In this document: one piece after another, positions 8,350 to 16,819 of the stretch
How the letters are laid out: every line of letters starts with the position of its first letter
Position numbering within the stretch: position 1 is the stretch's first letter
From: Bacillota bacterium
GTDB lineage: Bacteria; Bacillota; Dethiobacteria; DTU022
Direction: 5' to 3'
NCBI GenBank assembly: GCA_012800855.1
Contig: JAAZIN010000119.1
Location: forward strand, 1 to 33,926
DNA length: 33,926 bases
Notes under the pieces: model-generated
What the model was told of the DNA's origin: nothing
Seen by the model: the letters and a program-made list of their open reading frames with translations, nothing else
Databases searched by the model: none
Program-made: the position numbers and the translations under genes

Positions 8350-9276
8350 GTGGAGTTGGAAGCTTTAAAGACTGCTGTAGTGGTCAACCCGGCTTCAGCA
8401 AACGGAACTACGGCCAGGCGTTGGCCGGAGATCGCCGCCTTTATGGAGAGTGAGGGGATTTCCTTCACCGCTTTCATGACCGAGGCTCCCGAACATGCCA
8501 CGGAGTTGACCCGCCGGGCGCTCCAGGACGGCTGCGACCTGGTGGTTTCGGTTGGCGGTGATGGGACGCACAACGAGGTGATGAACGGCTTCTTTACCGC
8601 GGAGGGCCCGGTGCGCCCCGAAGCGCAGCTCGCTTTCATCTCCATGGGCACGGGCAGCGACCTTATCAAAACACTGCACATTCCCAAGGATCCCGCGGCA
8701 GCGGTAAAACAATTCCGGGCAGCGCGGCCGCGCAAAGTTGATGTGGGCCGGATTAATTTCTACAATCACCGCGGGGAGCGGGCGATACGCTACTTTATCA
8801 ACATTGCCGGCCTGGGCCTTGACGGCGATACCGTGGACCGGGTTAACCGCACCAGCAAGGCCCTGGGCGGCTTTATCTCCTTCCTCTGGGGAACAATCGC
8901 CAGCCTCATGCTCTACCGCAACCAGCAGATGGCCATCTCCGTTGATGACGAGCCCGTGTTTGAGGGGCCGGTGACGGAAGTGGCCGTGGCCAACGGCCGC
9001 TATTTTGGCGGCGGCATGTTCATTGCCCCCCACGCGGTGATGGATGACGGGCTATTCGATGTGGTGATTTTGCACAGCCTCAGCAAGCTAAACCTGCTCG
9101 TCAACCTCCCCAAGGTCTATCGGGGGACGCACCTGGATCACCCCCAGATTATTAGCGTGCGGGGCCGGAAGGTGGTCATTGAGACCGAGGCGCTCTTGAA
9201 CGTGGACGGAGAGCAGCCCGGCCGGGGGCCGGTGGAGATGGATCTGCTGCCCCTGGCCCTTCAGGTGAGGGCTTAG
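8350..9276 (+). CDS. diacylglycerol kinase family lipid kinase (YegS/BmrU/DgkB-like)
   Basis: VVNPASANGTT, GGDGTHNEVMNG, MGTGSDLIKTL, GLGLDGDTV; lipid kinase layout. Start GTG 8350 or TTG 8356 (better SD spacing). Confidence 0.88.
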   Translation: MELEALKTAVVVNPASANGTTARRWPEIAAFMESEGISFTAFMTEAPEHATELTRRALQDGCDLVVSVGGDGTHNEVMNGFFTAEGPVRPEAQLAFISMGTGSDLIKTLHIPKDPAAAVKQFRAARPRKVDVGRINFYNHRGERAIRYFINIAGLGLDGDTVDRVNRTSKALGGFISFLWGTIASLMLYRNQQMAISVDDEPVFEGPVTEVAVANGRYFGGGMFIAPHAVMDDGLFDVVILHSLSKLNLLVNLPKVYRGTHLDHPQIISVRGRKVVIETEALLNVDGEQPGRGPVEMDLLPLALQVRA

Positions 9277-9361
9277 TAAAAATACTTCACTTAATGATAG
9301 CGTTGGAAGGTAGTAGCTAGGGGGCCCTCCTCATATAATAAAGCAGGAAGGAGGAGGCCCG

Positions 9362-10279
9362 GTGTATACCCTCTCGATCATGGTCAGGCGCTCTTGTGAG
9401 CAGCTGCAGCGAAGGCTGGAGAGCAAGGGCGCCTTGTTTAATAACCTGCCCTTTCTCTATTCCTGGAGCGACTGCGGCAGCGCCGGAAAGCTGCTTTGCT
9501 TCCTTCCTGCTCAACCTGTCGACGGCAGCTCCAGGCAGGCCCTTGTCAAGGCAGTTGCCTCCCTGGTATCGCATTACCTGGTGGAGGACCTGGTCGTTCA
9601 CCTGCTGCGCGATCTCATTCGCTTTCACTACTTCTATTTCAGCAAGGAGGAGCGAGAAGAGATCCTCGCCATTGCCTGCCGCAAGTTTAACAGCGTAAAG
9701 CTAAAGCTGCGCCGGGAGCTTCACCGGGACTTTATTGAGAAGAGCATCCTCTCCTACCTGAAGGGGCCGCATGATCATCTAAACATCGAAGGGTTCTACA
9801 ATTTCCGGCTGCACGAATGCCGCCGCGAGCTGTGCCGGGTCATTGAAGAAGCCATTGAGACCTATCTTGCCGACAGGGAATACCGGGAATTTATCCGCCT
9901 GTTGAAGTATTTTCTTAGCCTTCAGCAGCCGAAGATAGAGCTCATTCACCTTACCGCCGACCAGAAAGGGCGCGTGCGGATTACCGATCACCGCTTCAGG
10001 CAGGTCCATCCCGGGGAATGGGATGAATTTGATCTCGCCGATTTTGACAATGAGAGCGATTACGAGGATATCCTTGTGAGCATGCTTGTGTCGGTGGCGC
10101 CCCGCCGGATCATGCTCCACCGGAGCGTTGCCCAGCGCTATCCCCGGGCGGTGGAGAGCCTGCGCCGCATCTTTGAACACCGCCTTATTGACTGTGAAGA
10201 CTGCAGCCGCTGCCGCCGGGAGAAGGCGCCCCTTCTTACCGGCGACAAGCCCTGCCCACCTGGGCTTCCATACCATTAA
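9362..10279 (+). CDS. ytxC: YtxC-like putative sporulation protein
   Basis: About 305 aa with the YtxC-type segment FYNFRLHECRRELCRVIEEAIETYLADREYREFIRLLKYFL; located directly before thrS, its common position in Clostridia. Confidence 0.8.
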   Translation: MYTLSIMVRRSCEQLQRRLESKGALFNNLPFLYSWSDCGSAGKLLCFLPAQPVDGSSRQALVKAVASLVSHYLVEDLVVHLLRDLIRFHYFYFSKEEREEILAIACRKFNSVKLKLRRELHRDFIEKSILSYLKGPHDHLNIEGFYNFRLHECRRELCRVIEEAIETYLADREYREFIRLLKYFLSLQQPKIELIHLTADQKGRVRITDHRFRQVHPGEWDEFDLADFDNESDYEDILVSMLVSVAPRRIMLHRSVAQRYPRAVESLRRIFEHRLIDCEDCSRCRREKAPLLTGDKPCPPGLPYH

Positions 10280-10410
10280 GTCCCTCCTGGCAAAGAGGGA
10301 GTAAATGGCCCGGAGCTCTTCACTTGTTCAGGACGACATTCCAGGAAGCCCCCAAACCTCTTACCTCTAACCTATCACCCCTGGCTTCCCAACTCTCGCT
10401 TCTCCTAAAC

Positions 10411-10439
10411 TTGACAGGGGTTGGGACAAGTCATATCAT
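10411..10439 (+). promoter_or_regulatory. sigma-A promoter for thrS
   Basis: TTGACA (10411-10416), 17-nt spacer, TATCAT (10434-10439), 40 nt before the TTG start. Confidence 0.75.
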
Positions 10440-10478
10440 TAAGCTAGCCTATTGCAGCAGGGAAGGAGGACATGCTTT

Positions 10479-12386
10479 TTGCCGCAGATCAAGGTTAGGT
10501 TAAAGCCGAGGAAGGAACTCTCCTATTCTGCGGGAGTTAGCTTGCTGGATATATGCCGCGAACACGAGGACAGCTGCGACAGTGTGATCGCGGCACTGGT
10601 CAATGGAAAGGAACGCGACCTGACCAGCTCCCTTGAATCTGACAGCGAGGTCGCTTTTTTGAATTTTACCGACGAGCAGGGCGCCAGGATCTACCGCCAC
10701 AGCACCAGCCACGTCCTGGCCCAGGCCGTGAAGAGGCTCTATCCCGACGCGAAGCTGGGGATCGGCCCGGCGATAGAGAACGGCTTTTACTATGATTTCG
10801 AGTTTCCCGAGCCCATCTCGGCGGAAGACCTGGACAAAATTGAAGCGGAGATGAAGCGGATCATCGCGGAAAAGCTGCCCATTAGGCGCCGGGAAATCAG
10901 CCGGGAGGAGGCCCTTGAACTCTTCAGGCAAAAGGGCGAGACCTACAAGTGCGAATTAATCGCCGAGCTGCCCGACAATGAACCCATCAGCATATACGAG
11001 CAGGGCGAGTTTGTCGATCTCTGCGCCGGACCCCACCTGCCCGATACGGGCAAGATTGGGGCGTTTAAGCTAACCGGGCTTGCCGGCGCCTACTGGCGGG
11101 GCGATGAGCGCAACCCCATGCTGCAGCGCATTTACGGCACCAGCTTCCCCACCGCCGAGCAGCTGGAGCGGCACCTGGAGCTGCTGGAGGAGGCGAAGAA
11201 GCGGGATCACCGCAAGCTGGGCCGCGAGCTCGATCTTTTCAGCCTGCACGAAGAGGGCCCCGGCTTCCCCTTTTTCCACCACAACGGGATGATCATCATC
11301 GAGGAGCTCATCTCCTTCTGGCGCCGGGAGCATCGCCGGGCCGGCTACGAGGAGATCCGCACTCCCATAATTTTGAACCGGAAGCTCTGGGAGCATTCCG
11401 GCCACTGGGATCATTTTCGCGAGAACATGTATTTCACCAAGATTGACGGAGAAGATTATGCCGTCAAGCCGATGAACTGCCCCGGTGCGATGCTCGTTTA
11501 CCGCTCGCGCATGCACAGCTACCGCGACCTGCCGCGGCGCATTGCCGAGCTGGGCCTGGTGCACCGCCACGAGCTTTCCGGCACCCTGCACGGGCTGCTG
11601 CGCGTGCGCAGCTTTACCCAGGACGACGCCCACATCTTCATGACCCCAGATCAGATCGAGTCGGAGGTTGCCGGCGTCATTGACATGATCGATCGCTTTT
11701 ACCGCGTGTTCGGCTTCAACTACCGCGTGGAGTTGAGTACCAGGCCGGCCAAGGCCATCGGCAGCATCGAGATGTGGAACCGGGCTGAGTCCATTCTCGA
11801 GCGGGTCCTGCAGGCGAGGGGGCTTCCCTACCGCATCAACGAGGGCGAGGGCGCCTTTTACGGGCCCAAGATCGACTTTCACCTGGAAGACTGCCTTGGC
11901 CGCAGCTGGCAATGCGGGACCATCCAGCTGGACTTCCAGATGCCCAGCTTGTTTGACCTTTCCTATATCGGCCCCGACGGCCAGAAGCATTGCCCGGTGG
12001 TGATCCACCGCGTCATCTACGGGGCCATAGAGCGCTTCCTGGCGCTGCTCATCGAGCACTATGGCGGCGCCTTCCCGGCCTGGCTGGCCCCGCAGCAGGC
12101 GGTGGTAATTCCCATCACCGAAAGGCAGCACCTCTACGCCGCGGAGGTCTACGAAGCCCTGCGCGGCGCCAATTTCAGGGTTTATGTGGATGACCGGAGC
12201 GAGAAGGTGGGCTACAAGATCAGGGAGGCGCAGCTGAAGAAGATTCCCTACATGCTGGTGTTAGGGGAGCGGGAAGCCGCCGCGAAGCAGGTGGCGGTGC
12301 GCCACCGCGAGGAGGGCGACCTCGGTCCCTGTTCCCTGGATAATTTTATCGCCCGCCTTAGAGAGGAGATAGAAGAAAAAAAATAA
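10479..12386 (+). CDS. thrS: threonine--tRNA ligase
   Basis: TGS domain, editing domain HSTSHVLAQAVKRLYP, class II core (MNCPGAMLVY, RHELSGTLHGLLRVRSFTQDDAHIF, QCGTIQLDFQMP). TTG 10479 is in frame behind ggaaggagg. Confidence 0.97.
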   Translation: MPQIKVRLKPRKELSYSAGVSLLDICREHEDSCDSVIAALVNGKERDLTSSLESDSEVAFLNFTDEQGARIYRHSTSHVLAQAVKRLYPDAKLGIGPAIENGFYYDFEFPEPISAEDLDKIEAEMKRIIAEKLPIRRREISREEALELFRQKGETYKCELIAELPDNEPISIYEQGEFVDLCAGPHLPDTGKIGAFKLTGLAGAYWRGDERNPMLQRIYGTSFPTAEQLERHLELLEEAKKRDHRKLGRELDLFSLHEEGPGFPFFHHNGMIIIEELISFWRREHRRAGYEEIRTPIILNRKLWEHSGHWDHFRENMYFTKIDGEDYAVKPMNCPGAMLVYRSRMHSYRDLPRRIAELGLVHRHELSGTLHGLLRVRSFTQDDAHIFMTPDQIESEVAGVIDMIDRFYRVFGFNYRVELSTRPAKAIGSIEMWNRAESILERVLQARGLPYRINEGEGAFYGPKIDFHLEDCLGRSWQCGTIQLDFQMPSLFDLSYIGPDGQKHCPVVIHRVIYGAIERFLALLIEHYGGAFPAWLAPQQAVVIPITERQHLYAAEVYEALRGANFRVYVDDRSEKVGYKIREAQLKKIPYMLVLGEREAAAKQVAVRHREEGDLGPCSLDNFIARLREEIEEKK

Positions 12387-12387
12387 A

Positions 12388-12416
12388 TTGACCTCTGGGG
12401 CATCTTTTGGTATGCT
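12388..12416 (+). promoter_or_regulatory. sigma-A-type promoter for infC operon
   Basis: TTGACC (12388-12393), 17-nt spacer, TATGCT (12411-12416). Confidence 0.6.
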
Positions 12417-12420
12417 CCAA

Positions 12421-12598
12421 TCAGCAACAAAAAAATAATTAATCTGCTGAAAGAAGAAGTAGAAGCCACTGCTTCTCACCCTGGGGCGCGTGGAGTGATG
12501 CTGCTGCCAGGGTTATCCAGGCCAACTGCGGGATTGGTGGGCAGGTGCTTTTACCTGCTCATATTTGTTAATTAGATTAAATGGGGGAATGCCATGGC
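12421..12598 (+). promoter_or_regulatory. structured 5' leader of infC-rpmI-rplT (candidate ribosomal protein L20 leader)
   Basis: About 180-nt leader with TCAGCA/TGCTGA (12421-12426/12445-12450), AGAAGC-CACT-GCTTCT (12461-12476), ACCCTGG/CCAGGGT (12478-12484/12507-12513), and GGGCAGGT/ACCTGCTC (12539-12546/12553-12560). The L20-leader call rests on position plus the GCTTCTCACC element, not a covariance search. Confidence 0.55.
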
Positions 12599-12612
12599 AG
12601 GAGGTGAAAAAG

Positions 12613-13122
12613 ATTACCAAAAACTTGCCCGTCAATGAGCAAATTAAGGCCCGGGAAGTGCGCGTCATCGATGTGGACGGCACCCAGATCGGGGTGATGG
12701 CGCTCCAGGATGCTCTGGAAATAGCCCGGCAAAAGAGGATGGACCTGGTAAATGTAGCTCCCAACGAGAATCCGCCCGTATGCCGGCTGATGGACTTTGG
12801 CAAGTATAAGTACGAGCAGAGCAAGAGGGAGCGCGAAGCCCGCAAGAAGCAGAAGATGGTTACGATAAAAGAGATCAGGCTCCGTCCAAAGATTGAAAAG
12901 CACGACTTTGAGGTGAAATTAAGGAGCACGCGCCGCTTCCTGGAAAGCGGCGACAAGGTTAAGGTCACCGTGATGTTCCGGGGCCGGGAGCTGGCGCATC
13001 CGGAGATGGCCAAGCGCCTTTGCGAAGAGATGGCACGGGCGCTGCAGGATTGCGCCGTTGTCGAACGCAGTGCCAAGCTAGAGGGGCGCAACATGATCAT
13101 GATTTTGTCCCCTAAATCATAG
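12613..13122 (+). CDS. infC: translation initiation factor IF-3 (probable ATT start)
   Basis: KNLPVNEQIKAREVRVIDVDGTQIGVM...GKYKYEQSKREREARKKQK...; AGGAGGTG at 12599-12606, 6-nt spacer, ATT 12613. The ORF track starts upstream at 12565. Confidence 0.95.
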   Translation: MTKNLPVNEQIKAREVRVIDVDGTQIGVMALQDALEIARQKRMDLVNVAPNENPPVCRLMDFGKYKYEQSKREREARKKQKMVTIKEIRLRPKIEKHDFEVKLRSTRRFLESGDKVKVTVMFRGRELAHPEMAKRLCEEMARALQDCAVVERSAKLEGRNMIMILSPKS

Positions 13123-13140
13123 TAGAAGGAGATAAGAGCA

Positions 13141-13332
13141 ATGCCCAAGATGAAAACACACCGGGGGGCAGCGAAACGTTTCAAGAGAACGGGGAGTGGA
13201 AAGTTCAAGCGCTTTCACGCTTTCAAAAGCCACCTCCTCACGAAAAAATGCGCCCGCCGGAAGAGAAGGCTTCGCCAATCAACTCTGGTTAGCCCTTCCG
13301 ACTACAAGCGTGTAGAGAGGCTATTGCCCTAG
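13141..13332 (+). CDS. rpmI: 50S ribosomal protein L35
   Basis: [36 protein letters not shown]; between infC and rplT. Confidence 0.98.
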   Translation: MPKMKTHRGAAKRFKRTGSGKFKRFHAFKSHLLTKKCARRKRRLRQSTLVSPSDYKRVERLLP

Positions 13333-13353
13333 TCAAGAAAGGAGGTCGCAGCC

Positions 13354-13707
13354 ATGCCCCGCGTCAAAAGAGGACCGGTTGCCCGCCGGAGACGCAAAAG
13401 AGTATTGAAGCTGGCAAAGGGATACTACGGGGGCAAGAGCAGGCTATATCGCACGGCAAAGCAGCAGGTGATGAAATCGCTCTTTTACGCCTACCGGGAC
13501 CGCCGGCAGCGTAAAAGAGATTTCCGCAGGCTGTGGATCGCGCGCATTAACGCCGCCGCGCGCTCCAATGGGATCTCCTACAGCCGTTTTATCAGCGGGC
13601 TGAAGAAAGCGGACGTGGAAATCAACCGGAAGATGCTTGCCGAGATGGCCGTTCATGACCAGGACGGTTTCAGCAGGCTGGTTCAAGTGGCCAAAAAGCA
13701 CAGCTAG
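13354..13707 (+). CDS. rplT: 50S ribosomal protein L20
   Basis: [43 protein letters not shown]. Confidence 0.98.
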   Translation: MPRVKRGPVARRRRKRVLKLAKGYYGGKSRLYRTAKQQVMKSLFYAYRDRRQRKRDFRRLWIARINAAARSNGISYSRFISGLKKADVEINRKMLAEMAVHDQDGFSRLVQVAKKHS

Positions 13708-13814
13708 CCCTCTCCGCATAGAATGTCCTGCATTTCCGGGGCGGATGGTGGCAGGGCCTTGCCCCGTTATTTCCCTGAAGTTAGCCGCCCCTGTCCTGGG
13801 ATGAAGAAGGGGAG

Positions 13815-14477
13815 GTGTTTGAAGTGTCCAAGCAATATCTGGTGATCGGGGCCGGCCGTTTCGGTTCCAGCGTAGCCACAACCCTTTATGAGCTGGGGCA
13901 TGATGTAACCGTTGTGGATATCAACCCGTCGCGGGTGCAGGAGATTAGCAAATCCGTCGCCCATGCCCTCCAGGCGGATGCTACCAGCGAGGCCGCCTTG
14001 AGCTCGCTGGGGGTGAGGGAGTTTGATGTCATCGTCGTGGCCATTGGCCATGATCTCCAATCCTCGATTATGACCTGCATCCTGCTCATCGAGATGGGAG
14101 CCCGCTTTGTCGTGGCCAGGGCGCACACGGAGATGCACGGCAAGGTCCTTTCCAAGATTGGTGTCAACCGGGTCGTATTCCCGGAGAAAGACATGGGACA
14201 GAAGCTGGCCCATAGCCTGAGCGCATTCAACATTGTCGACTTGATTGAACTTTCCTCCAGCAGCAACGTGGTGGAAGTAACCGCGCCTGCAGAGATGGTG
14301 GGACGTTCTCTCCAGGAGTTGAACTTACGGGCGCGTTTCGGCATAAATGTGATTGCTTTGCGGAGCAAGGACGGGAAGACCAATATTTCTCCCGGCGGGG
14401 AGGATATAATCAAGGAGGGCGATCTCATCATCGCCGTTGGCGACAATAAAGCATTGAAAAAAATGGGCTGGGTTTGA
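13815..14477 (+). CDS. TrkA/KtrA-family potassium uptake regulator (RCK domains)
   Basis: Rossmann motif VIGAGRFGSSVATTLYELGHDVTVVDINP; RCK_N plus C-terminal RCK_C (VGRSLQELNLRARFGINVIALRSKDG...GDLIIAVGDNKALKKM). Confidence 0.92.
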   Translation: MFEVSKQYLVIGAGRFGSSVATTLYELGHDVTVVDINPSRVQEISKSVAHALQADATSEAALSSLGVREFDVIVVAIGHDLQSSIMTCILLIEMGARFVVARAHTEMHGKVLSKIGVNRVVFPEKDMGQKLAHSLSAFNIVDLIELSSSSNVVEVTAPAEMVGRSLQELNLRARFGINVIALRSKDGKTNISPGGEDIIKEGDLIIAVGDNKALKKMGWV

Positions 14478-14478
14478 T

Positions 14479-15282
14479 GTGCCGGTTAAAGAGATCCGCA
14501 GCAGCGGCAACAGGTATGTAAAAGAATACCGACGCCTCGCCGGCAGCCGCAAGTACCGCCGCAGCGCCGGCAAGCTGGCGCTGGAGGGGCCGCACCTGCT
14601 TCAAGAGGCGCTGGCGGCGGGGCTGACCCCTGAAGTCGTATTTTTCACCCGCGATTTTCTTGAAGGAAACGGCGGCGAAGTGGTTGCTTCCTTGCCGGAG
14701 AAAGCAAGGAAGTATCTCCTGCCGCCTTCTCTTTTTGCCAGGCTGGCCGATACGGAAAGCCCCCAGGAAGTGGCGGCCATTGTCCCCTTCATCCTGCCGG
14801 AGCCTTCGGCCATTGCCGGGAGGCAGCCTTCCCTGGTCCTGATCCTGGATCGGCTCCAGGATCCCGGCAACATGGGCACGCTGGTGCGCACCGCCGCTGC
14901 CGCCGGTGCAGACGCCATCTTCTATACCCCGGGTTCCGTGGATCCATATAGCCCCAAGGCGCTGCGGGCTTCGGCCGGCGCCGTTTTCCACCTTCCACCG
15001 GCGGTGGCGGAAGAGCCCCTGCAGCTGGTAAAGCTGCTCCAGGGCGGCGGCATGCAGGTGCTGGCGGCCCAGCCCCGGGATGGGCGGCTTTACTGGGAGG
15101 TGGACCTGCGCAAAAAGGCGGCCTTTCTCATCGGCAGCGAAGGCGGAGGCCTTTCGCCGGAACTGGCGGCGGCGGCGGACCTGGCCGTCTCCATTCCCCT
15201 GCTTTCCCCCCTCGATTCGCTGAATGCCGCTGTTGCCGGCGCCCTCCTCCTCTACGAGGCGCTCCGCCAGCGCCGCGAATGA
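14479..15282 (+). CDS. TrmH/SpoU-family RNA 2'-O-methyltransferase
   Basis: SpoU motifs LVLILDRLQDPGNMGTLVRTAAAAGADAIFY, FLIGSEGGGLSPEL, SIPLLSPLDSLNAAVAGALLLYE; GTG start. Confidence 0.92.
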   Translation: MPVKEIRSSGNRYVKEYRRLAGSRKYRRSAGKLALEGPHLLQEALAAGLTPEVVFFTRDFLEGNGGEVVASLPEKARKYLLPPSLFARLADTESPQEVAAIVPFILPEPSAIAGRQPSLVLILDRLQDPGNMGTLVRTAAAAGADAIFYTPGSVDPYSPKALRASAGAVFHLPPAVAEEPLQLVKLLQGGGMQVLAAQPRDGRLYWEVDLRKKAAFLIGSEGGGLSPELAAAADLAVSIPLLSPLDSLNAAVAGALLLYEALRQRRE

Positions 15283-15370
15283 ATTGCATTCCCATTGCGC
15301 CTTTCTCCCACTTTTACCTCCAGCAAAGCGGGACAAAAAGGTACGTCGCCGTTGTCCAGGCGGGGGCAGG

Positions 15371-15399
15371 TTGTTTTTGCAGGGGGGCTGTGTTATAAT
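15371..15399 (+). promoter_or_regulatory. sigma-A promoter of pheST T-box transcript
   Basis: TTGTTT (15371-15376), 17-nt spacer, TATAAT (15394-15399). Confidence 0.65.
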
Positions 15400-15405
15400 T
15401 CATTA

Positions 15406-15665
15406 AAAATATTTACCAATGCGATGAAGGAGAGGAGTAGGCGGAGAAGGGGCCGCCCAGGGAGGCGGGGCCGCGACTGCAAGCCCCGTCCGGCGCCACC
15501 CGCTGAAGTTCGCTCCGGAGCTTCCGGCTGAACGGCCCCTGCAGCCCAGTAGGCCTGCGACGGGTCATCCCGTTATTGATGATCAGAGTGGAGCCGCTTT
15601 TGCGGCTAAGTCGGGTGGTACCGCGGAAGGAAAGCTTTCGTCCCTCAAGGCGAAAGCTTTTTTTT
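15406..15665 (+). ncRNA. T-box leader upstream of pheS
   Basis: Canonical GGGTGGTACCGCGG at 15613-15626, followed by an intrinsic terminator; upstream sequence consistent with Stem I. Located directly before pheST. Confidence 0.93.
15631..15665 (+). terminator. T-box attenuator terminator
   Basis: AAAGCTTTCG-tccctcaagg-CGAAAGCTTT followed by TTTTT; perfect 10-bp stem. Confidence 0.92.
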
Positions 15666-15694
15666 AAGATAGAAATGAAAGGAGCGGTAGAGGC

Positions 15695-16720
15695 TTGCTC
15701 GATCAGATTGCTCAACTGGAAGAGGAAGCCCTGCGGGAGATCGAAGCTGCGCAGGACATGGAGGCGTTGAAGGAGCTGCGCGTGCGCTACCTGGGCAAGA
15801 AGGGAGCACTCACGGCGCTGCTGCGCCGGATGGGCGACCTGCCCCCAGAGCAGCGCCCGGCGGCGGGGCAGAAGGCCAACAGCCTCCGGAAGAAGCTTGA
15901 AGAGCTCCTTCGCCGCAAGGAAGAGGAGCTCCGCGCGGCGGCCGCGGCAGCTCGCATCGAAGAAGAGCGCATTGATGTAACCTTGCCCGGCGCTCCCTTC
16001 AAGCTGGGGCGCAAGCATCCCCTCACCTTGGTCCTGGAGGAGATTACCGCCATTTTTACCGGCCTCGGCTTCCAGGTGGCGCGGGGCCCGGAGATTGAGA
16101 GCGAATACTACAATTTTGAAGCCTTGAACATCCCTGCAGACCACCCGGCAAGGGATATGCAGGATTCTTTTTACTTTACGCCGCAGATACTTCTGCGCAC
16201 GCACACTTCGCCCGTGCAGGTGCGGACCATGGAGAAGAAGGCGCCGCACCTGCCGGTGCGCATCATCGCCCCGGGCAAGGTCTACCGCCGCGACGACGAT
16301 GCCACCCACTCGCCCATGTTCCACCAGGTGGAAGGGCTGGCCGTGGATCGCGGGGTCACCTTTGCCGACCTTAAGGGGACGCTGCTCCTCTTTGCCCGGG
16401 AGATGTTCGGCCCCGATCAGCGCATCCGGCTGCGGCCCAGCTTCTTTCCCTTTACCGAGCCCAGCGCCGAGGTGGATATTGCCTGCATCATCTGCCGCGG
16501 CGAGGGCTGCCGGGTCTGCGGCCACTCCGGCTGGCTGGAGATTCTCGGATGCGGCATGGTCCACCCCCGGGTGCTTGAAGTGAGCGGCTACGATCCCGAA
16601 GATGTGACCGGCTTCGCCTTCGGGATGGGGGTGGAGCGCATTGCCATGATTAAGTACGGCATCGACGACATCCGCCTTTTCTTTGCCAACGACCTGCGCT
16701 TCCTGAAGCAGTTTCGCTAG
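15695..16720 (+). CDS. pheS: phenylalanine--tRNA ligase alpha subunit
   Basis: [87 protein letters not shown] start. Confidence 0.97.
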   Translation: MLDQIAQLEEEALREIEAAQDMEALKELRVRYLGKKGALTALLRRMGDLPPEQRPAAGQKANSLRKKLEELLRRKEEELRAAAAAARIEEERIDVTLPGAPFKLGRKHPLTLVLEEITAIFTGLGFQVARGPEIESEYYNFEALNIPADHPARDMQDSFYFTPQILLRTHTSPVQVRTMEKKAPHLPVRIIAPGKVYRRDDDATHSPMFHQVEGLAVDRGVTFADLKGTLLLFAREMFGPDQRIRLRPSFFPFTEPSAEVDIACIICRGEGCRVCGHSGWLEILGCGMVHPRVLEVSGYDPEDVTGFAFGMGVERIAMIKYGIDDIRLFFANDLRFLKQFR

Positions 16721-16819
16721 AGCCGGGGCCGTTGCCCCGGGGAATCGAAACAGGGCAGCCTTGGCCTGGGTGGAGCTGCTTTAATGAAAGCGAGACCATG
16801 CAAGGGAGGTATAACGGAG

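Noticed and set aside
10280-10478. T-box leader upstream of thrS
   Set aside because: No GGGTGGNACCGCG motif, and the promoter lies only ~40 nt before the start.
11070-12131. 353-aa minus-strand ORF opposite thrS, and similar antisense ORFs over pheS/pheT, the FAD/Fe-S genes and the acyl-CoA synthetase
   Set aside because: Antisense to unequivocal genes; no recognisable domains or initiation signals.
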